NCBI RefSeq assembly: GCF_038002965.1
Contig: NZ_JBBOOE010000001.1
Coordinates: 1,717,001-1,781,000 of the forward strand
Direction: 5' to 3'
DNA from: Robertmurraya sp. FSL R5-0851
Lineage (GTDB): Bacteria; Bacillota; Bacilli; Bacillales; Cytobacillaceae
DNA: 64,000 nucleotides
Both the position numbers and the translations under genes were made by a program. How positions within the stretch are numbered: position 1 is the first letter of the stretch; each line of letters starts with the position of its first letter. The notes beneath the pieces were generated by a model. The model worked only from the letters and a program-made list of their open reading frames with translations, did not search any database and was not told where the DNA came from. Of the stretch, positions 45,106 through 53,497 are shown piece by piece.

Positions 45106-46406
45106 GTCCAGAAATGATAGGGGTACTAGGAATTGTGTTACTCTTGGTTCTCATCTTATTAAGGGTTTCTGTAGGACTTTCTTTATTTTTAGTAGGGTTT
45201 TTAGGTGTATCTTGGCTTTCTGACTGGCAGGTCGGATTGTCACAGCTTGGGTCCTCTGCTTTTGGTACTTCTAATAACTATGGGTTAAGTGTTATTCCAC
45301 TATTTATATTAATGGGAATGTTTATGTCTAACACAGGTCTAGGGAAGGATCTGTTTAATGCGGTTGATAAGTGGATTGGCCATTTTCGTGGTGGTCTTGC
45401 GATTGCAACAGTCGGTGCAGCCTCCATTTTTGCAGCGATATCTGGCTCTTCCAATGCAACGACAGCTACTTTGGCGAAGATCACGATTCCTGAAATGAAA
45501 GAATACAATTACCGGACGACCTTTTCTACGGCAGCAGTTGCAGCAGGTGGCACTCTGGGGATATTAATTCCTCCTAGTGTTATCTTAATATTATATGGAG
45601 CATTAACGTCTGAACCAATCGGTCCTCTATTAATTGGGGGATTAGTACCGGGGATCATCATGACTCTTCTTTTTATGCTGATGATCAACATTCAAGTCCG
45701 TTTAGACCCTTCTATTGCCCCAACTAAAATGGAGAAGGCGACCATCGAGGAGAAATTCTCCTCTTTAAAAAGTGTTTGGCCTTTTCTTTTGATATTTGCG
45801 ATTAGTATCGGGGGAATTTACTTTGGTGTTTTCACTCCAAGTGAGGCTGGTGGAATTGGAGCCATTGGTGCCTTTTTCCTAACTCTATTAACAAAACGAT
45901 TGAGTTTTAAAGGGCTCATTTCATCCTTAGATGAATCGATCCGATTGACGGTTATGCTGTTTTTAATTCTGATCGGAGCATCGTTATTCGGAAAGTTCTT
46001 AGCGTTAAGCCAAATTCCGATGTATTTAACAACAACTGTTGGATCACTAGACGTTTCTCCTTATCTCATCATGGCAATGATTCTTGTAGTCTACTTTATT
46101 TTAGGAATGTTTTTAGAGGGAATTGCCATCATGGTCCTCACTCTTCCTATTGTTTATCCATTGATTACTCAATTAGGATTTGATGGATTATGGTTCGGAA
46201 TCATTATGGTAATGGTGCTTAATATTGGAGTTCTTACACCTCCTCTTGGGTTAAGCGTTTACATTATTAGTGGAGTGGTAAAAGATGTCCCCATTCAACA
46301 AATTTTCAAAGGAGTTATCCCAGCAATTGTTACCATGGTTGCATTTACCATTGTTCTAATTATCTTCCCAGAAATCGTCACCTATTTACCAGGACTGATT
46401 GAATAG
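45102..46406 (+). CDS. TRAP transporter large permease (DctM)
   Basis: Sodium-driven transport subunit, about eleven to twelve membrane segments. Signatures include VIPLFILMGMFMSNTGLGKDLF, ISGSSNATTATLAKITIPEM, AAVAAGGTLGILIPPSVILILYG and GEGIAI-like MFLEGIAIMVLTLPIVYP. ATG 45102 (MSPEMIG) overlaps the DctQ stop; a frame 20 codons further upstream is the shadow of DctQ. 434 residues is normal. Confidence 0.92.
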   Translation: MSPEMIGVLGIVLLLVLILLRVSVGLSLFLVGFLGVSWLSDWQVGLSQLGSSAFGTSNNYGLSVIPLFILMGMFMSNTGLGKDLFNAVDKWIGHFRGGLAIATVGAASIFAAISGSSNATTATLAKITIPEMKEYNYRTTFSTAAVAAGGTLGILIPPSVILILYGALTSEPIGPLLIGGLVPGIIMTLLFMLMINIQVRLDPSIAPTKMEKATIEEKFSSLKSVWPFLLIFAISIGGIYFGVFTPSEAGGIGAIGAFFLTLLTKRLSFKGLISSLDESIRLTVMLFLILIGASLFGKFLALSQIPMYLTTTVGSLDVSPYLIMAMILVVYFILGMFLEGIAIMVLTLPIVYPLITQLGFDGLWFGIIMVMVLNIGVLTPPLGLSVYIISGVVKDVPIQQIFKGVIPAIVTMVAFTIVLIIFPEIVTYLPGLIE

Positions 46407-46432
46407 GGAGTCTAAAGGAGGAGTTAATCCAG

Positions 46433-47782
46433 ATGATCAAGAAAACATTAGATGAAAAAGCATTTCACTTATTAAAAGAAAAAATGGAGGAAGGCCTGCT
46501 TCCACAATGGGTGTTAACGGATCCAGATATCTTTGAGCTTGAAATTGAAAAAATTTATGGGCATTCCTGGCAGTTTCTTGGCCATGAATCGGAAATCAAA
46601 GAACCAGGGAGTTATGTGACACGCTGGATGGTCAATGATCCGGTACTCTTAGTTAGAACCCGAGAAGGTGATATTAAAGCATTTTTAAATTCATGTACCC
46701 ATCGAGGAACACAGCTATGTACCGCTGATCGTGGAAATAAAAAAACCTTCACATGTCCCTACCATGGGTGGAGTTATAATTTGAACGGTGAATTAGTAGG
46801 GATTGTAGCCGGAAACAAAGTGTATGGAGAAGAAATGGATAAATCAGAGTGGGGGTTAAGACCGATCCCTCAAGTTGAAATGTATCAAGGAATGATCTTT
46901 GGAAATCTTGATAAAAATTCAGAACCTTTAGAGGATTATCTTGGGGAGATGAAGTGGTACTTAGATATTCTTCTTGGAAGAAGTGGCGGGATGGAAGTGC
47001 GAGGTCTCCCACAGCGCTGGGTAGCGAAAGCGAATTGGAAGGCGACTGCAGAAAACTTTGCTGCTGATCCGTATCATGTGCAAACGACTCACCGCTCTAC
47101 GGTTGAAATGGGAATTAGTCCGGAAGACCCTCTATATGCTGGCTATGGACATCAAGTGGTGATGAAAAATGCTCATGGTATTAATGTGATCACCTCGAAG
47201 ACAGGAAAAGCAAGAGTACCGTTCCAAGGAATGCCCGAATCTATGTGGCCATTGTTTGAAAAGCATTTAACTCCTGAACAACTAGAGGTTCAATCAAAAG
47301 TCACTGTTTTCGTGGGGGGAGTTTATCCCAACCTATCGTTTGTAAGTCCCATTCACGGAACGGAAGGGCACTTACATAATTACTTGAACTTTCGAATGTG
47401 GAGACCGCTTGGGCCAGAAAAGGTTGAGGTTTGGTGCTGGTTTTTAATTGATAAGGCAGCACCAGAGGAATATAAGGAAGCTGCCTATCGAGGGTATCTA
47501 GGTTCATTCGGTCCAAGTGGAACACTAGAACAAGATGATACCGAAACATGGGCCCGAATTGTTGAAGTAAGTAAAGGCTTAATGATGAGAGACAAAGAAC
47601 TGAACTACAATAGTGTGAGTAATTATTTAATGGGGTACTCGCACGTGGAACCGGATGAGAATTTCCCTGGACCGGGGACTGCTTATCCAACGACGTATAT
47701 AGATGCTTTATCAAGACGGATGCACGAACAATGGCTCGAACTGATCTCCAAGGGGCTCTTTAAGGAGGAGGTTAAGCAATGA
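46433..47782 (+). CDS. Rieske non-heme iron oxygenase, large (alpha) subunit
   Basis: Catalytic subunit of a ring-hydroxylating oxygenase. The Rieske [2Fe-2S] ligands are Cys88-x-His90 (CTHRG) and Cys108-x2-His111 (CPYHGW). The mononuclear iron site shows ENFAADPYHVQTTH, with Asp212 for electron transfer and His215/His220, and a distal Asp in LEQDDTETW. 449 residues, of the type that pairs with a beta subunit. It lies 26 bases after the TRAP genes and overlaps its beta subunit. No ferredoxin, reductase or dihydrodiol dehydrogenase is encoded in the window, so electrons must come from elsewhere and the product is probably a catechol formed directly. The substrate is unknown; an aromatic acid brought in by the TRAP system is my inference. 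Confidence 0.9.
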   Translation: MIKKTLDEKAFHLLKEKMEEGLLPQWVLTDPDIFELEIEKIYGHSWQFLGHESEIKEPGSYVTRWMVNDPVLLVRTREGDIKAFLNSCTHRGTQLCTADRGNKKTFTCPYHGWSYNLNGELVGIVAGNKVYGEEMDKSEWGLRPIPQVEMYQGMIFGNLDKNSEPLEDYLGEMKWYLDILLGRSGGMEVRGLPQRWVAKANWKATAENFAADPYHVQTTHRSTVEMGISPEDPLYAGYGHQVVMKNAHGINVITSKTGKARVPFQGMPESMWPLFEKHLTPEQLEVQSKVTVFVGGVYPNLSFVSPIHGTEGHLHNYLNFRMWRPLGPEKVEVWCWFLIDKAAPEEYKEAAYRGYLGSFGPSGTLEQDDTETWARIVEVSKGLMMRDKELNYNSVSNYLMGYSHVEPDENFPGPGTAYPTTYIDALSRRMHEQWLELISKGLFKEEVKQ

Positions 47783-48303
47783 ATCTAGATATTCAGAGAA
47801 AGGTGACACCCGAGCTCCATCTTGAGATCACGACATTACTAAATAGAGAAGCGTATTTCCTCGACAATCGTAAGTACAAGGAATGGTTGGAATTACTCAC
47901 GGATGACCTCGTATACAGAATGCCATTGAGAGAAACGGTAGAAGGTGTAGGGGTGGATGATATTTCTAAAGATATGGCTTTCTTTGAAGAAACGAAAGTC
48001 TCTCTAACTACTAGAGCCAATCGCTTGTATACAAAATCTGCTTGGGTAGAAAACCCGGCAACTAGGCAGCGGCATTTTATTACTAATGTAACTGTAGAGG
48101 GAACGGAAAAGGAAGATGAGTTCAAGGTAAGAAGCTATTTCTTATTTATGAGAAGCAGAGCCTCTACGACCGATATTGAACAAATGTTTGGGGAGCGAAA
48201 TGATATCATTCGAAAAGTAAATGGTGTGTGGAAAATCTCCTCACGTACGATTTTCCCAGATCAATCGGTAATCACGACGATGAATATGAGTATGTTTCTA
48301 TAA
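47779..48303 (+). CDS. Rieske oxygenase small (beta) subunit
   Basis: Structural subunit that forms the alpha3-beta3 hexamer; SnoaL-like fold without metal site. Family features are the N-terminal helix with LLNREAYFLDNRKYKEWLEL, LTDDLVYRMPLR and the C-terminal WKISSRTIFPDQSVI. 174 residues is normal. Its start overlaps the alpha stop (ATGA), so equal amounts are made. A weak hairpin follows. Confidence 0.9.
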   Translation: MNLDIQRKVTPELHLEITTLLNREAYFLDNRKYKEWLELLTDDLVYRMPLRETVEGVGVDDISKDMAFFEETKVSLTTRANRLYTKSAWVENPATRQRHFITNVTVEGTEKEDEFKVRSYFLFMRSRASTTDIEQMFGERNDIIRKVNGVWKISSRTIFPDQSVITTMNMSMFL

Positions 48304-48325
48304 AAATAGTAGTAACTAATACACT

Positions 48326-48352
48326 GCCTCCTGATAAAAAGGAGGTATTTTA
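48326..48352 (+). terminator. Weak terminator after the Rieske genes
   Basis: cctcc (48327-48331) and ggagg (48341-48345) form a short stem followed by tatttt. It separates the TRAP/Rieske unit from the pra operon. Confidence 0.45.
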
Positions 48353-48378
48353 ATTAAATTTTCAAAAAAATAAAGATT

Positions 48379-48405
48379 GTTGCGTATAGAGCAACAAGGG
48401 CGTTG
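48379..48405. promoter_or_regulatory. Candidate IclR operator B (pra promoter)
   Basis: gttgcgtatagagcaac (48379-48395), then six bases, then gttg (48402-48405): the same as operator A except C to T at the seventh base and the unconserved spacer. It lies about 80 bases before the praB start. Confidence 0.6.
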
Positions 48406-48416
48406 TTGGTGCTGAT

Positions 48417-48430
48417 AGTAAGCGTTACCA
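48417..48430. promoter_or_regulatory. cre-like site of the pra operon
   Basis: agtaagcgttacca fits the cre consensus except the first base. It lies 43 bases before praB and just after the candidate IclR operator, the same arrangement as in the TRAP promoter. Confidence 0.5.
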
Positions 48431-48473
48431 TGTAGTTAATAAAAAATAATTTATTATTAGGAGGACATACAGC

Positions 48474-49937
48474 ATGCAGGTAGAAACGAAAGTGAAAGCG
48501 ATCAATTGCTTACATTTTATTAATGGTCAATTTGTTGAATCACAAAATCATAAAACCTTTGAAAATATCAATCCAGCAACAGAAGAAGTATTAGGCACAG
48601 TGGCAGAAGGAGGAAAAGAGGAGGTAGACTTTGCCGTTCGTGCAGCAAGAAGAGCATTGAATGGACCATGGAAAAAGATGACCCTGGTTGAACGCTCCAA
48701 AATCCTTCGCCGCATTGGTGATTTGATTCTTGAAAGGCAAGAAGAATTGGCGATGCTCGAATCATTGGACACAGGGAAGCCATTTTCCTTAGCAAACAAA
48801 ATCGATGTTCCGCGTGCAGCGTATAATTTTCACTTTTTCGCTGATTATATTACGTCTGTTGGAACAGATGCATACCAACAGGATGATCAAGCGATTCATT
48901 ATGCCTACCGTCGACCAGTAGGGGTTGTTGGAATTATTAAGCCATGGAATCTACCATTATTACTTCTCACCTGGAAACTGGCTCCTTGCCTTGGTATGGG
49001 GAACACGGCGGTTATTAAACCAGCAGAATGGACTCCGATGACAGCAACGGTACTTATGGAGATTTGTAAAGAGGCAGGCGTTCCAGATGGAGTCGTAAAT
49101 CTAGTACACGGGTTTGGTCCAAATTCTGCAGGTGGAGCAATCTCTGAACATCCAGATATTGATGCCATTTCCTTCATAGGAGAACCAAGTACTGGGGCTA
49201 GTATTATGAAAGCTGCAGCTGACTCGTTGAAAAAGCTGTCTTATGAGTTAGGCGGTAAAAATCCAAATATCATTTTTGCTGATTCTGATCTTGATGAAGT
49301 GATTGAAACAACGATTAAATCTAGCTTCATCAATCAAGGGGAAGTGTGCCTTTGCGGATCTCGCATTTATGTTGAAAGACCAATTTACAATGAATTTATC
49401 AATAAATTCGCTGAAAAAGTAAGAGAATTAAGAGTGGGTGATCCTCTTGCCGAAGCGACCAATGTAGGTGCGTTAGTTAGCAAGGAGCACTACGAGAGAG
49501 TAAATAGCTATATAGAGATTGCTCGTAATGATGGCGCGAATATTCTCACCGGTGGAAAGCGACCAGAAGGAATAGAAAAAGGTTATTTCCTTGAACCAAC
49601 AATTATCACAGGTCTTGATCGCACTTCTCGTTGTGTTCGTGAAGAAATATTTGGACCTGTTGTAACGGTTATGCCATTTGATATGGAAGAAGAAGTGATC
49701 ATGCAGGCAAATGATACACATTACGGGTTAAGTGCAACGATCTGGACAAATGATCTGCGACGTGCACACCGAGTGGCACACGAAATTGAAGCGGGTATTA
49801 TTTGGGTAAACACATGGTTCCTGAGAGATCTAAGAACCCCATTTGGTGGAATGAAAAATAGTGGAATTGGTAGAACCGGAGGAATGCATAGCCTTGATTT
49901 CTACTCTGAATTGTCTAATATTACGATCAAACTATAG
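48474..49937 (+). CDS. praB: 2-hydroxymuconate-6-semialdehyde dehydrogenase
   Basis: NAD-dependent oxidation of 2-hydroxymuconic semialdehyde to 2-hydroxymuconate in the oxalocrotonate branch. ALDH fold of 487 residues with ISFIGEPSTG, the general base in SYELGGKNPN (Glu258) and catalytic Cys292 in NQGEVCLCGSR, a motif typical of the DmpC/XylG group. First gene of the pra operon; a clean aggagg site before the ATG, and candidate IclR and cre operators upstream. Confidence 0.92.
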   Translation: MQVETKVKAINCLHFINGQFVESQNHKTFENINPATEEVLGTVAEGGKEEVDFAVRAARRALNGPWKKMTLVERSKILRRIGDLILERQEELAMLESLDTGKPFSLANKIDVPRAAYNFHFFADYITSVGTDAYQQDDQAIHYAYRRPVGVVGIIKPWNLPLLLLTWKLAPCLGMGNTAVIKPAEWTPMTATVLMEICKEAGVPDGVVNLVHGFGPNSAGGAISEHPDIDAISFIGEPSTGASIMKAAADSLKKLSYELGGKNPNIIFADSDLDEVIETTIKSSFINQGEVCLCGSRIYVERPIYNEFINKFAEKVRELRVGDPLAEATNVGALVSKEHYERVNSYIEIARNDGANILTGGKRPEGIEKGYFLEPTIITGLDRTSRCVREEIFGPVVTVMPFDMEEEVIMQANDTHYGLSATIWTNDLRRAHRVAHEIEAGIIWVNTWFLRDLRTPFGGMKNSGIGRTGGMHSLDFYSELSNITIKL

Positions 49938-49955
49938 GAAAGGTGGGGGAAGGAA

Positions 49956-50741
49956 ATGTCTATTGTAACCAATAAAATCAAAGAATATGCTGCCCTTTTA
50001 TCTGATGCGGAAAAAACGGGAGTTGGAACCAATCCGCTTACGATTTTAGATCCAAATCTATCAGTAACGGAAGCTTATCATATTCAACTAGAAAACATTC
50101 AAATGAAAGTGGAACAAGGACAGAAAATTATTGGGAAGAAAATCGGACTTACCTCACTTGCTATGCAAAAGCTTCTCGGGGTGGATGAACCAGACTATGG
50201 TCATTTGCTAGACAGTATGGAAGTAACAAATGGGGGTACGATTTCGATCGAGAAAGTCTTGCAACCAAAGGTCGAAGCTGAACTCGCCTTTGTTCTAAAA
50301 AAGGACTTAATAGGGCCAAATATTACGACGCTCGATGTCCTACAAGCAACAGATTATATTGTCCCCGCACTTGAAATTGTAGATAGTAGAGTGAAGGATT
50401 GGAAGATTAAGCTTCCTGATACGATTGCAGATAATGCCTCTTCCGGTTTCTACGTACTTGGAGACAGAAAAGCCAAGGTGGACGAAATCAATCTAGAATT
50501 GCTTGGCATGGTGCTTTCGAGAAACAATGAAATCGTCAATACCGGAGTGGGAGCTGCTGCTCTTGGAAACCCAGCTACATGTGTTGCTTGGCTAGCAAAT
50601 AAATTATCTGAATTTGGAATTCCTCTTAAAGCAGGAGAAATCATTTTATCTGGCGCACTATCGGCAGCTGCAGATGCGAAAGCTGGAGATTCATTCTCTG
50701 CTAGATTTGCACATCTTGGGGAAGTAAAAGTTCATTTTTAA
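49956..50741 (+). CDS. praE: 2-hydroxypenta-2,4-dienoate (2-oxopent-4-enoate) hydratase
   Basis: Hydrates 2-hydroxypentadienoate to 4-hydroxy-2-oxovalerate. MhpD/DmpE family, 261 residues, with IGKKIGLTSLAMQKLLGVDE and PDYGHLLDSM, the metal ligands in QPKVEAELAFVL and LPDTIADNASSG. The PDYG form of the motif separates it from the related decarboxylase gene three places downstream (PIYG), so I assign hydratase here. 18 bases after praB. Confidence 0.88.
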   Translation: MSIVTNKIKEYAALLSDAEKTGVGTNPLTILDPNLSVTEAYHIQLENIQMKVEQGQKIIGKKIGLTSLAMQKLLGVDEPDYGHLLDSMEVTNGGTISIEKVLQPKVEAELAFVLKKDLIGPNITTLDVLQATDYIVPALEIVDSRVKDWKIKLPDTIADNASSGFYVLGDRKAKVDEINLELLGMVLSRNNEIVNTGVGAAALGNPATCVAWLANKLSEFGIPLKAGEIILSGALSAAADAKAGDSFSARFAHLGEVKVHF

Positions 50742-50759
50742 TAGGAAAGGATGGGTGTT

Positions 50760-51644
50760 ATGGGCAAAGTGAAGGTGGCCATTCTTGGATCAGGGAATAT
50801 TGGTACAGATCTCATGGTGAAGCTTGGGCGGTCAGAGGTTCTAGAGTTAACGACGGTAATTGGAATTGATCCTAATTCTGACGGGTTAAAAAAAGCGAGA
50901 GAGCTTGGATATGAAACGATTGATAGTGGATTAAAAGGATTCTTAGAACGTCCGGAACTCGCAGATATTGTGTTTGATGCAACGTCAGCGAAAGCACATA
51001 TAAGGCATGCAAAGCTTTTGCGAGAGGCAGGAAAACAGGTTCTTGATTTAACACCAGCAGCGGTTGGGCCACTTGTTGTCCCGCCTGTAAATATAAAAGA
51101 GCATGTAGACGCAGATAATATTAATCTGATTACGTGTGGGGGCCAGGCGACGATTCCAATGGTTCATGCGATACACGCTGTCCAACCAGTGGAATATGCG
51201 GAAATTGTTGCAACCATTTCTAGTAAAAGTGCGGGTCCGGGAACAAGGGCAAATATTGATGAGTTCACAGAAACGACCGCTCGTGGAATTGAAAAAATTG
51301 GTGGTGCCAGAGTAGGAAAAGCAATCATTATCCTGAATCCAGCCGAGCCTCCGATCATGATGAGAGACACTATCCATGTTTTAGTAAAAGGGGATCACGT
51401 GGATGAAGTTGGGATTACTCGTTCCATTAAAGAAATGGAAAAACAAGTGCAAGAATATGTACCTGGGTATAAGTTAAGACAGGAACCCATCTTCAACGGA
51501 AACCATGTGACTGTATTTATTGAGGTAGAAGGCGCAGGAGATTATTTGCCGAAGTATTCTGGAAATCTTGATATTATGACGGCAGCTGCTGTGAAAGTTG
51601 CGGAAGAATGGGCAAAACGTAAAATTTCACAAGCCATTGTATAA
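50760..51644 (+). CDS. praG: Acetaldehyde dehydrogenase (acylating)
   Basis: Converts acetaldehyde and CoA to acetyl-CoA with NAD; channel partner of the aldolase encoded next. The Rossmann motif [11 protein letters not shown] opens the protein, and catalytic Cys126 lies in [11 protein letters not shown]. 294 residues is typical of DmpF/MhpF. An ATG at 50751 directly touches the aggaaagg site, so ATG 50760 (MGKVKVA) is the better start. Confidence 0.93.
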   Translation: MGKVKVAILGSGNIGTDLMVKLGRSEVLELTTVIGIDPNSDGLKKARELGYETIDSGLKGFLERPELADIVFDATSAKAHIRHAKLLREAGKQVLDLTPAAVGPLVVPPVNIKEHVDADNINLITCGGQATIPMVHAIHAVQPVEYAEIVATISSKSAGPGTRANIDEFTETTARGIEKIGGARVGKAIIILNPAEPPIMMRDTIHVLVKGDHVDEVGITRSIKEMEKQVQEYVPGYKLRQEPIFNGNHVTVFIEVEGAGDYLPKYSGNLDIMTAAAVKVAEEWAKRKISQAIV

Positions 51645-51662
51645 GAGAAAGGAGGAGCTAAA

Positions 51663-52688
51663 ATGGAAGAAAAACGTGATGTAATACTGACAGAGGTTGC
51701 ATTAAGGGATGGTAGTCATGCCATTAGGCATCAATTCACAGTGGAACAGGTCACTCAAGTGGCAAAGGGGTTAGACGAAGCAAATGTTCCTTATATTGAA
51801 GTTTCACACGGAGATGGTTTAGGTGGATCCTCATTGCAATATGGATTTTCTCGAACGAATGAAATGGAATTAATTGAAGCGGCAGCGGCAACAGTAAAGC
51901 AGGCTAAAATCTCTGTTCTCCTTATTCCCGGAATTGGAACGAAGCAAGAATTAAAGCATGCGGCACAGCTTGGTGCCAAGATGGTGAGGGTGGCGACTCA
52001 TGTGACAGAGGCCGACGTGGCCCCACAGCATATTGCTCTTGCAAAAGACTTAGGTCTTGAAACGGTAGGCTTCTTAATGATGTCTCATATGGCTCCAACG
52101 GAAAAGTTAGTAGAGCAAGCGAAGCTTATGGAAAGTTACGGTGCGGATAGTGTGTATGTGGTTGATTCTGCAGGAGCTCTTTTACCACATGAAGTGAAGG
52201 AGCGAATCCGTGCGCTTAGACAAAGTCTTTCGATTGATATTGGGTTTCATGCCCATAACAACTTATCATTAGCAGTGGCAAACAGTATTACCGCGATTGA
52301 AGAAGGTGCCAGACGGATTGATGGAAGTATTCGCTGTCTTGGTGCTGGTGCAGGAAATACTCAGACTGAAGTACTCGTAGCAGTGCTTGACCGCTTAGGA
52401 ATTCAAACAGGAGTAGATCTTTACAAAATGATGGATGTAGCGGAGGAAATCGTTGCTCCTATCTTAGAAAAACCACAAGAAATCACAAAAGACGGTTTGG
52501 TGCTGGGGTATGCGGGCGTCTACTCTAGCTTTCTATTACACGCACAAGCAGCAGCCAGAAAATTTGGAATTGATTCCCGTGATATTCTCGTTGAGCTTGG
52601 AAAAATGAAAGTGGTTGGCGGTCAGGAGGATATGATTCTTGATGTAGCGGCAGAACTTGCCAAAAAACTACAAACGGCGGGATTATAA
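51663..52688 (+). CDS. praF: 4-hydroxy-2-oxovalerate aldolase
   Basis: Splits 4-hydroxy-2-oxovalerate into pyruvate and acetaldehyde, passing the latter to the partner dehydrogenase through a tunnel. HMGL-like TIM barrel with TEVALRDGSHAIRHQFT (catalytic Arg-Asp and His), DSAGALLPHEVKERI and the metal pair in GFHAHNNLSLAVANS; the DmpG communication domain follows. 341 residues is normal. Good gaaaggagg site, 18 bases after praG. Confidence 0.94.
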   Translation: MEEKRDVILTEVALRDGSHAIRHQFTVEQVTQVAKGLDEANVPYIEVSHGDGLGGSSLQYGFSRTNEMELIEAAAATVKQAKISVLLIPGIGTKQELKHAAQLGAKMVRVATHVTEADVAPQHIALAKDLGLETVGFLMMSHMAPTEKLVEQAKLMESYGADSVYVVDSAGALLPHEVKERIRALRQSLSIDIGFHAHNNLSLAVANSITAIEEGARRIDGSIRCLGAGAGNTQTEVLVAVLDRLGIQTGVDLYKMMDVAEEIVAPILEKPQEITKDGLVLGYAGVYSSFLLHAQAAARKFGIDSRDILVELGKMKVVGGQEDMILDVAAELAKKLQTAGL

Positions 52689-52700
52689 GGAGGAAATGTG

Positions 52701-53489
52701 ATGGCGACAGTGGAATATAAAGAGATTGCTAAATATTTGATTGCTGGTGAAGAAGAGAAACGCGAGGTCGTAAAAGTAACAGAGAATATCAAACCGGATC
52801 TTTCCGTGGAAGAAGGATATCTCGTCCAACAGGAGCTCGTCAATATTAAGCTAGAAGAAGGGAGAAGAATTGTCGGACCTAAAATGGGTTTAACTAGCAA
52901 AGCAAAAATGCAGCAAATGAATGTAAATGAGCCCATCTATGGATATGTGTTTGATTATATGTTGATTGAAAATGGTGGAAAGGTTCATCTACAGGACATG
53001 ATTCACCCAAAAGTAGAAGCAGAGATTGCTTTTGTAATTGGAGAAGACATTGAAGGACCAAACGTGACAGCAGCAGATGTGTTGTCAAAAACAGAATATG
53101 TTATTCCAGCTCTTGAACTGATTGACAGTCGGTATGTTAATTTTCAATTTACTTTACCAGATGTCATTGCTGATAATGCTTCCACATCTAGAGTCGTTTT
53201 CGGAACATCTTTTCATAAGCCGGACAAATTTGATCTTGATTTAGTAGGAGTGACACTTTCTATTAATGGTGAAATAAAGGAACTAGGTGCAGGAGCGGCT
53301 GTACTTGGACACCCAGCGGAAGCGATTGCGATGCTAGCTAATATGCTTTCACGTAAAGGCGAAAAGGTTCGCAAGGGCGATGTGATTTTATCTGGAGCGA
53401 TAACCAGTGCTATTTTGCTAGAAAAAGGAGATGTTGTCACTGGTCGGTTCGATGGATTAGGTGAAGTATCTTTCGTGGTGACAGATTAG
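52701..53489 (+). CDS. praD: 4-oxalocrotonate decarboxylase
   Basis: Decarboxylates 4-oxalocrotonate (2-oxo-3-hexenedioate) to 2-hydroxypentadienoate, the substrate of praE. 262 residues, same fold as the hydratase, but with the decarboxylase-type motif VGPKMGLTSKAKMQQMNVNE and PIYGYVFDYM; metal site HPKVEAEIAFVI and LPDVIADNAST. ATG 52701 lies after aaggagg; a GTG one codon earlier is less likely. The stop is 14 bases before an insertion sequence that separates it from praC. Confidence 0.88.
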   Translation: MATVEYKEIAKYLIAGEEEKREVVKVTENIKPDLSVEEGYLVQQELVNIKLEEGRRIVGPKMGLTSKAKMQQMNVNEPIYGYVFDYMLIENGGKVHLQDMIHPKVEAEIAFVIGEDIEGPNVTAADVLSKTEYVIPALELIDSRYVNFQFTLPDVIADNASTSRVVFGTSFHKPDKFDLDLVGVTLSINGEIKELGAGAAVLGHPAEAIAMLANMLSRKGEKVRKGDVILSGAITSAILLEKGDVVTGRFDGLGEVSFVVTD

Positions 53490-53497
53490 TTATAACA

